Assembly: GCA_002705605.1 (NCBI GenBank)
Contig: PAJD01000011.1
Location: 112,625 to 119,706, forward strand
Source: Fidelibacterota bacterium
Lineage (GTDB): Bacteria > Fidelibacterota > Marinisomatia > SCGC-AAA003-L08 > D37C17
Length of the DNA stretch: 7,082 bases
Direction: 5' to 3'
Below the pieces are notes generated by a model. It was not told the DNA's origin and made no database searches. It saw only the letters and a program-made list of their open reading frames with translations. Below, in pieces: positions 6,084-7,082 of this stretch. Made by a program: the position numbers and the translations under genes. How positions within the stretch are numbered: position 1 is the stretch's first letter; the number at the start of each line of letters is the position of its first letter.

Positions 6084-7082
6084 ATTTGTTATAAACGGCC
6101 CAACTAGACTTAGTGGAGAAATAAATATAAGTGGATCTAAGAATGCTGCACTTCCAATCATGACTGCATGCTTAGCATTCCCTGGTATATATACAATATC
6201 TAATATTCCAAATCTTAGAGATACTAAAACAATGTTAAAGTTGTTGGAAATTATTGGGTGTAAGATAACACATCAAGAAAAATCAATAAATATAGATACT
6301 AGAAAATGTGATAATCCAGAAGCTCCTTATGATTTAGTTAAAACAATGAGAGCTTCATTTTATGTTTTGGGTCCATTATTATCAAGATTTAAATATGCAA
6401 AAGTATCATTGCCTGGAGGTTGCGCTTGGGGTCCAAGGCCAATAAACTTTCACTTAGAAGCATTTAAAAAGTTAGGCGCTAAAGTAACTTTGGATTCTGG
6501 GTATATATTGACTGAAGGTGATTTGAAATCAGCAAAAATAAAATTCCCAATACCAAGTGTTGGAGCAACAGGTAATGTCATTATGGCTTGCGTGAATCTT
6601 GAAGATGATGTTCAAATTGAGAATGCATCAATGGAACCTGAGATTGTTGATTTGTGTAATTTTTATATAAAATGTGGCGTAAGCATAGAAGGTGTTGGTA
6701 CAAATAAATTAACGATTAAAGGAATAAAACCTAATAATGATCTAAATATAAAATACTCTATAATACCGGATAGAATTGAGGCAGGAACATTTTTGATAGC
6801 AGCTGCAGCTTCAAAGGGTAGTATAAAATTGAATAATTGCACACATACACATTTAACTAATGTTATTTCTAAGCTTAAGGATGTTGGTGCAACAGTTTTA
6901 TATGATGATAATTCTGTTTCGATAGAAATGAAGTATAATATCCAATCAGTATCAATAAAAACTGATGTGTATCCAGGATTTCCAACAGATTTACAAGCTC
7001 AATGGATTGCTTTAATGTCTTTGTCAAATGATAATAGTGAAATTGAAGATACGATTTATTTAGATAGATTTACCCATGTTCC
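6076..7082 (+). CDS. murA: UDP-N-acetylglucosamine 1-carboxyvinyltransferase, 5' part (3' end outside window)
   Basis: Transfers enolpyruvate from phosphoenolpyruvate to UDP-GlcNAc in the cytosol, the first committed step of peptidoglycan synthesis. ATG 6076 opens a frame running to the window edge, giving 335 complete codons of an expected 415-430. Active-site residues are all in place: Lys22 and Asn23 in SGSKNAALPI, the TMRASFYVLGP segment at 90-100, Cys116 in LPGGCAWGPRP (equivalent to E. coli Cys115, the residue alkylated by fosfomycin), Arg121, DRIEAGTF (232-239) and the proposed general base Asp305 in YPGFPTDLQAQ. Roughly the last 85-95 residues are missing because of the window end, not because of a break. 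The start overlaps the VanZ-like gene by 8 bases; a weak AGG lies at 6066-6068. No sign of a paralogue or pseudogene is visible in this part. Confidence 0.98.
   Translation, partial: MDKFVINGPTRLSGEINISGSKNAALPIMTACLAFPGIYTISNIPNLRDTKTMLKLLEIIGCKITHQEKSINIDTRKCDNPEAPYDLVKTMRASFYVLGPLLSRFKYAKVSLPGGCAWGPRPINFHLEAFKKLGAKVTLDSGYILTEGDLKSAKIKFPIPSVGATGNVIMACVNLEDDVQIENASMEPEIVDLCNFYIKCGVSIEGVGTNKLTIKGIKPNNDLNIKYSIIPDRIEAGTFLIAAAASKGSIKLNNCTHTHLTNVISKLKDVGATVLYDDNSVSIEMKYNIQSVSIKTDVYPGFPTDLQAQWIALMSLSNDNSEIEDTIYLDRFTHV

Noticed and set aside
1..7082. Mobile element, integration at the tRNA, CRISPR or defence system
   Set aside because: No transposase, integrase, terminal inverted repeats, spaced direct repeats or duplicated tRNA end were seen; the gene after the tRNA is not an integrase.

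Overview
The window is a stretch of low-GC bacterial chromosome. All genes lie on the + strand and are packed head to tail, so that almost every base is coding or tRNA. Every gene but one belongs to a recognisable housekeeping or widespread family: pgk (3' part), tpiA, secG, tRNA-Leu(GAG), a secreted TPR protein, a HAD phosphatase, acpS, nnr, a VanZ-like membrane protein and murA (5' part). The largest gap between features is 18 bases. Four gene pairs overlap by 4 to 11 bases. I see no intrinsic terminator, so long polycistronic transcription is likely.

Organism: the code is the standard bacterial one (TAA, TAG and TGA all end genes here; Trp is TGG). Peptidoglycan synthesis and SecG show a bacterium. 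Two near-perfect Shine-Dalgarno sites (AAGGAG) placed before TTG starts argue against Bacteroidota, which rarely use such sites. The AT-rich, compact style and the protein flavour suggest a streamlined, possibly marine, uncultured lineage. Candidatus Marinimicrobia (SAR406) is my best guess, but this is inference and not proven by the sequence.

Layout: 1-1468 encodes two consecutive lower-glycolysis enzymes, phosphoglycerate kinase and triosephosphate isomerase. 1481-1933 holds secG followed by tRNA-Leu(GAG), the same neighbour pair as secG-leuU in E. coli. 1951-3234 is a secreted or surface-attached TPR protein of unknown role, starting just after the tRNA. 3253-3933 is a HAD phosphatase whose start codon sits in a possible hairpin. 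3936-5731 is acpS overlapping nnr, i.e. acyl-carrier-protein activation plus repair of damaged NAD(P)H. 5721-7082 is a small VanZ-like protein overlapping murA, the first committed step of peptidoglycan synthesis.

Two starts need care. The TPR protein begins at TTG 1951, not at the GTG inside the tRNA at 1909. The VanZ-like protein begins at ATG 5721, not at 5679. The window is mostly ordinary core genome. I find no mobile element, CRISPR array or defence system. The points worth a second look are the tRNA embedded in an operon, the hairpin over the HAD start, the uncharacterised secreted TPR protein, and some divergent motifs in Nnr.
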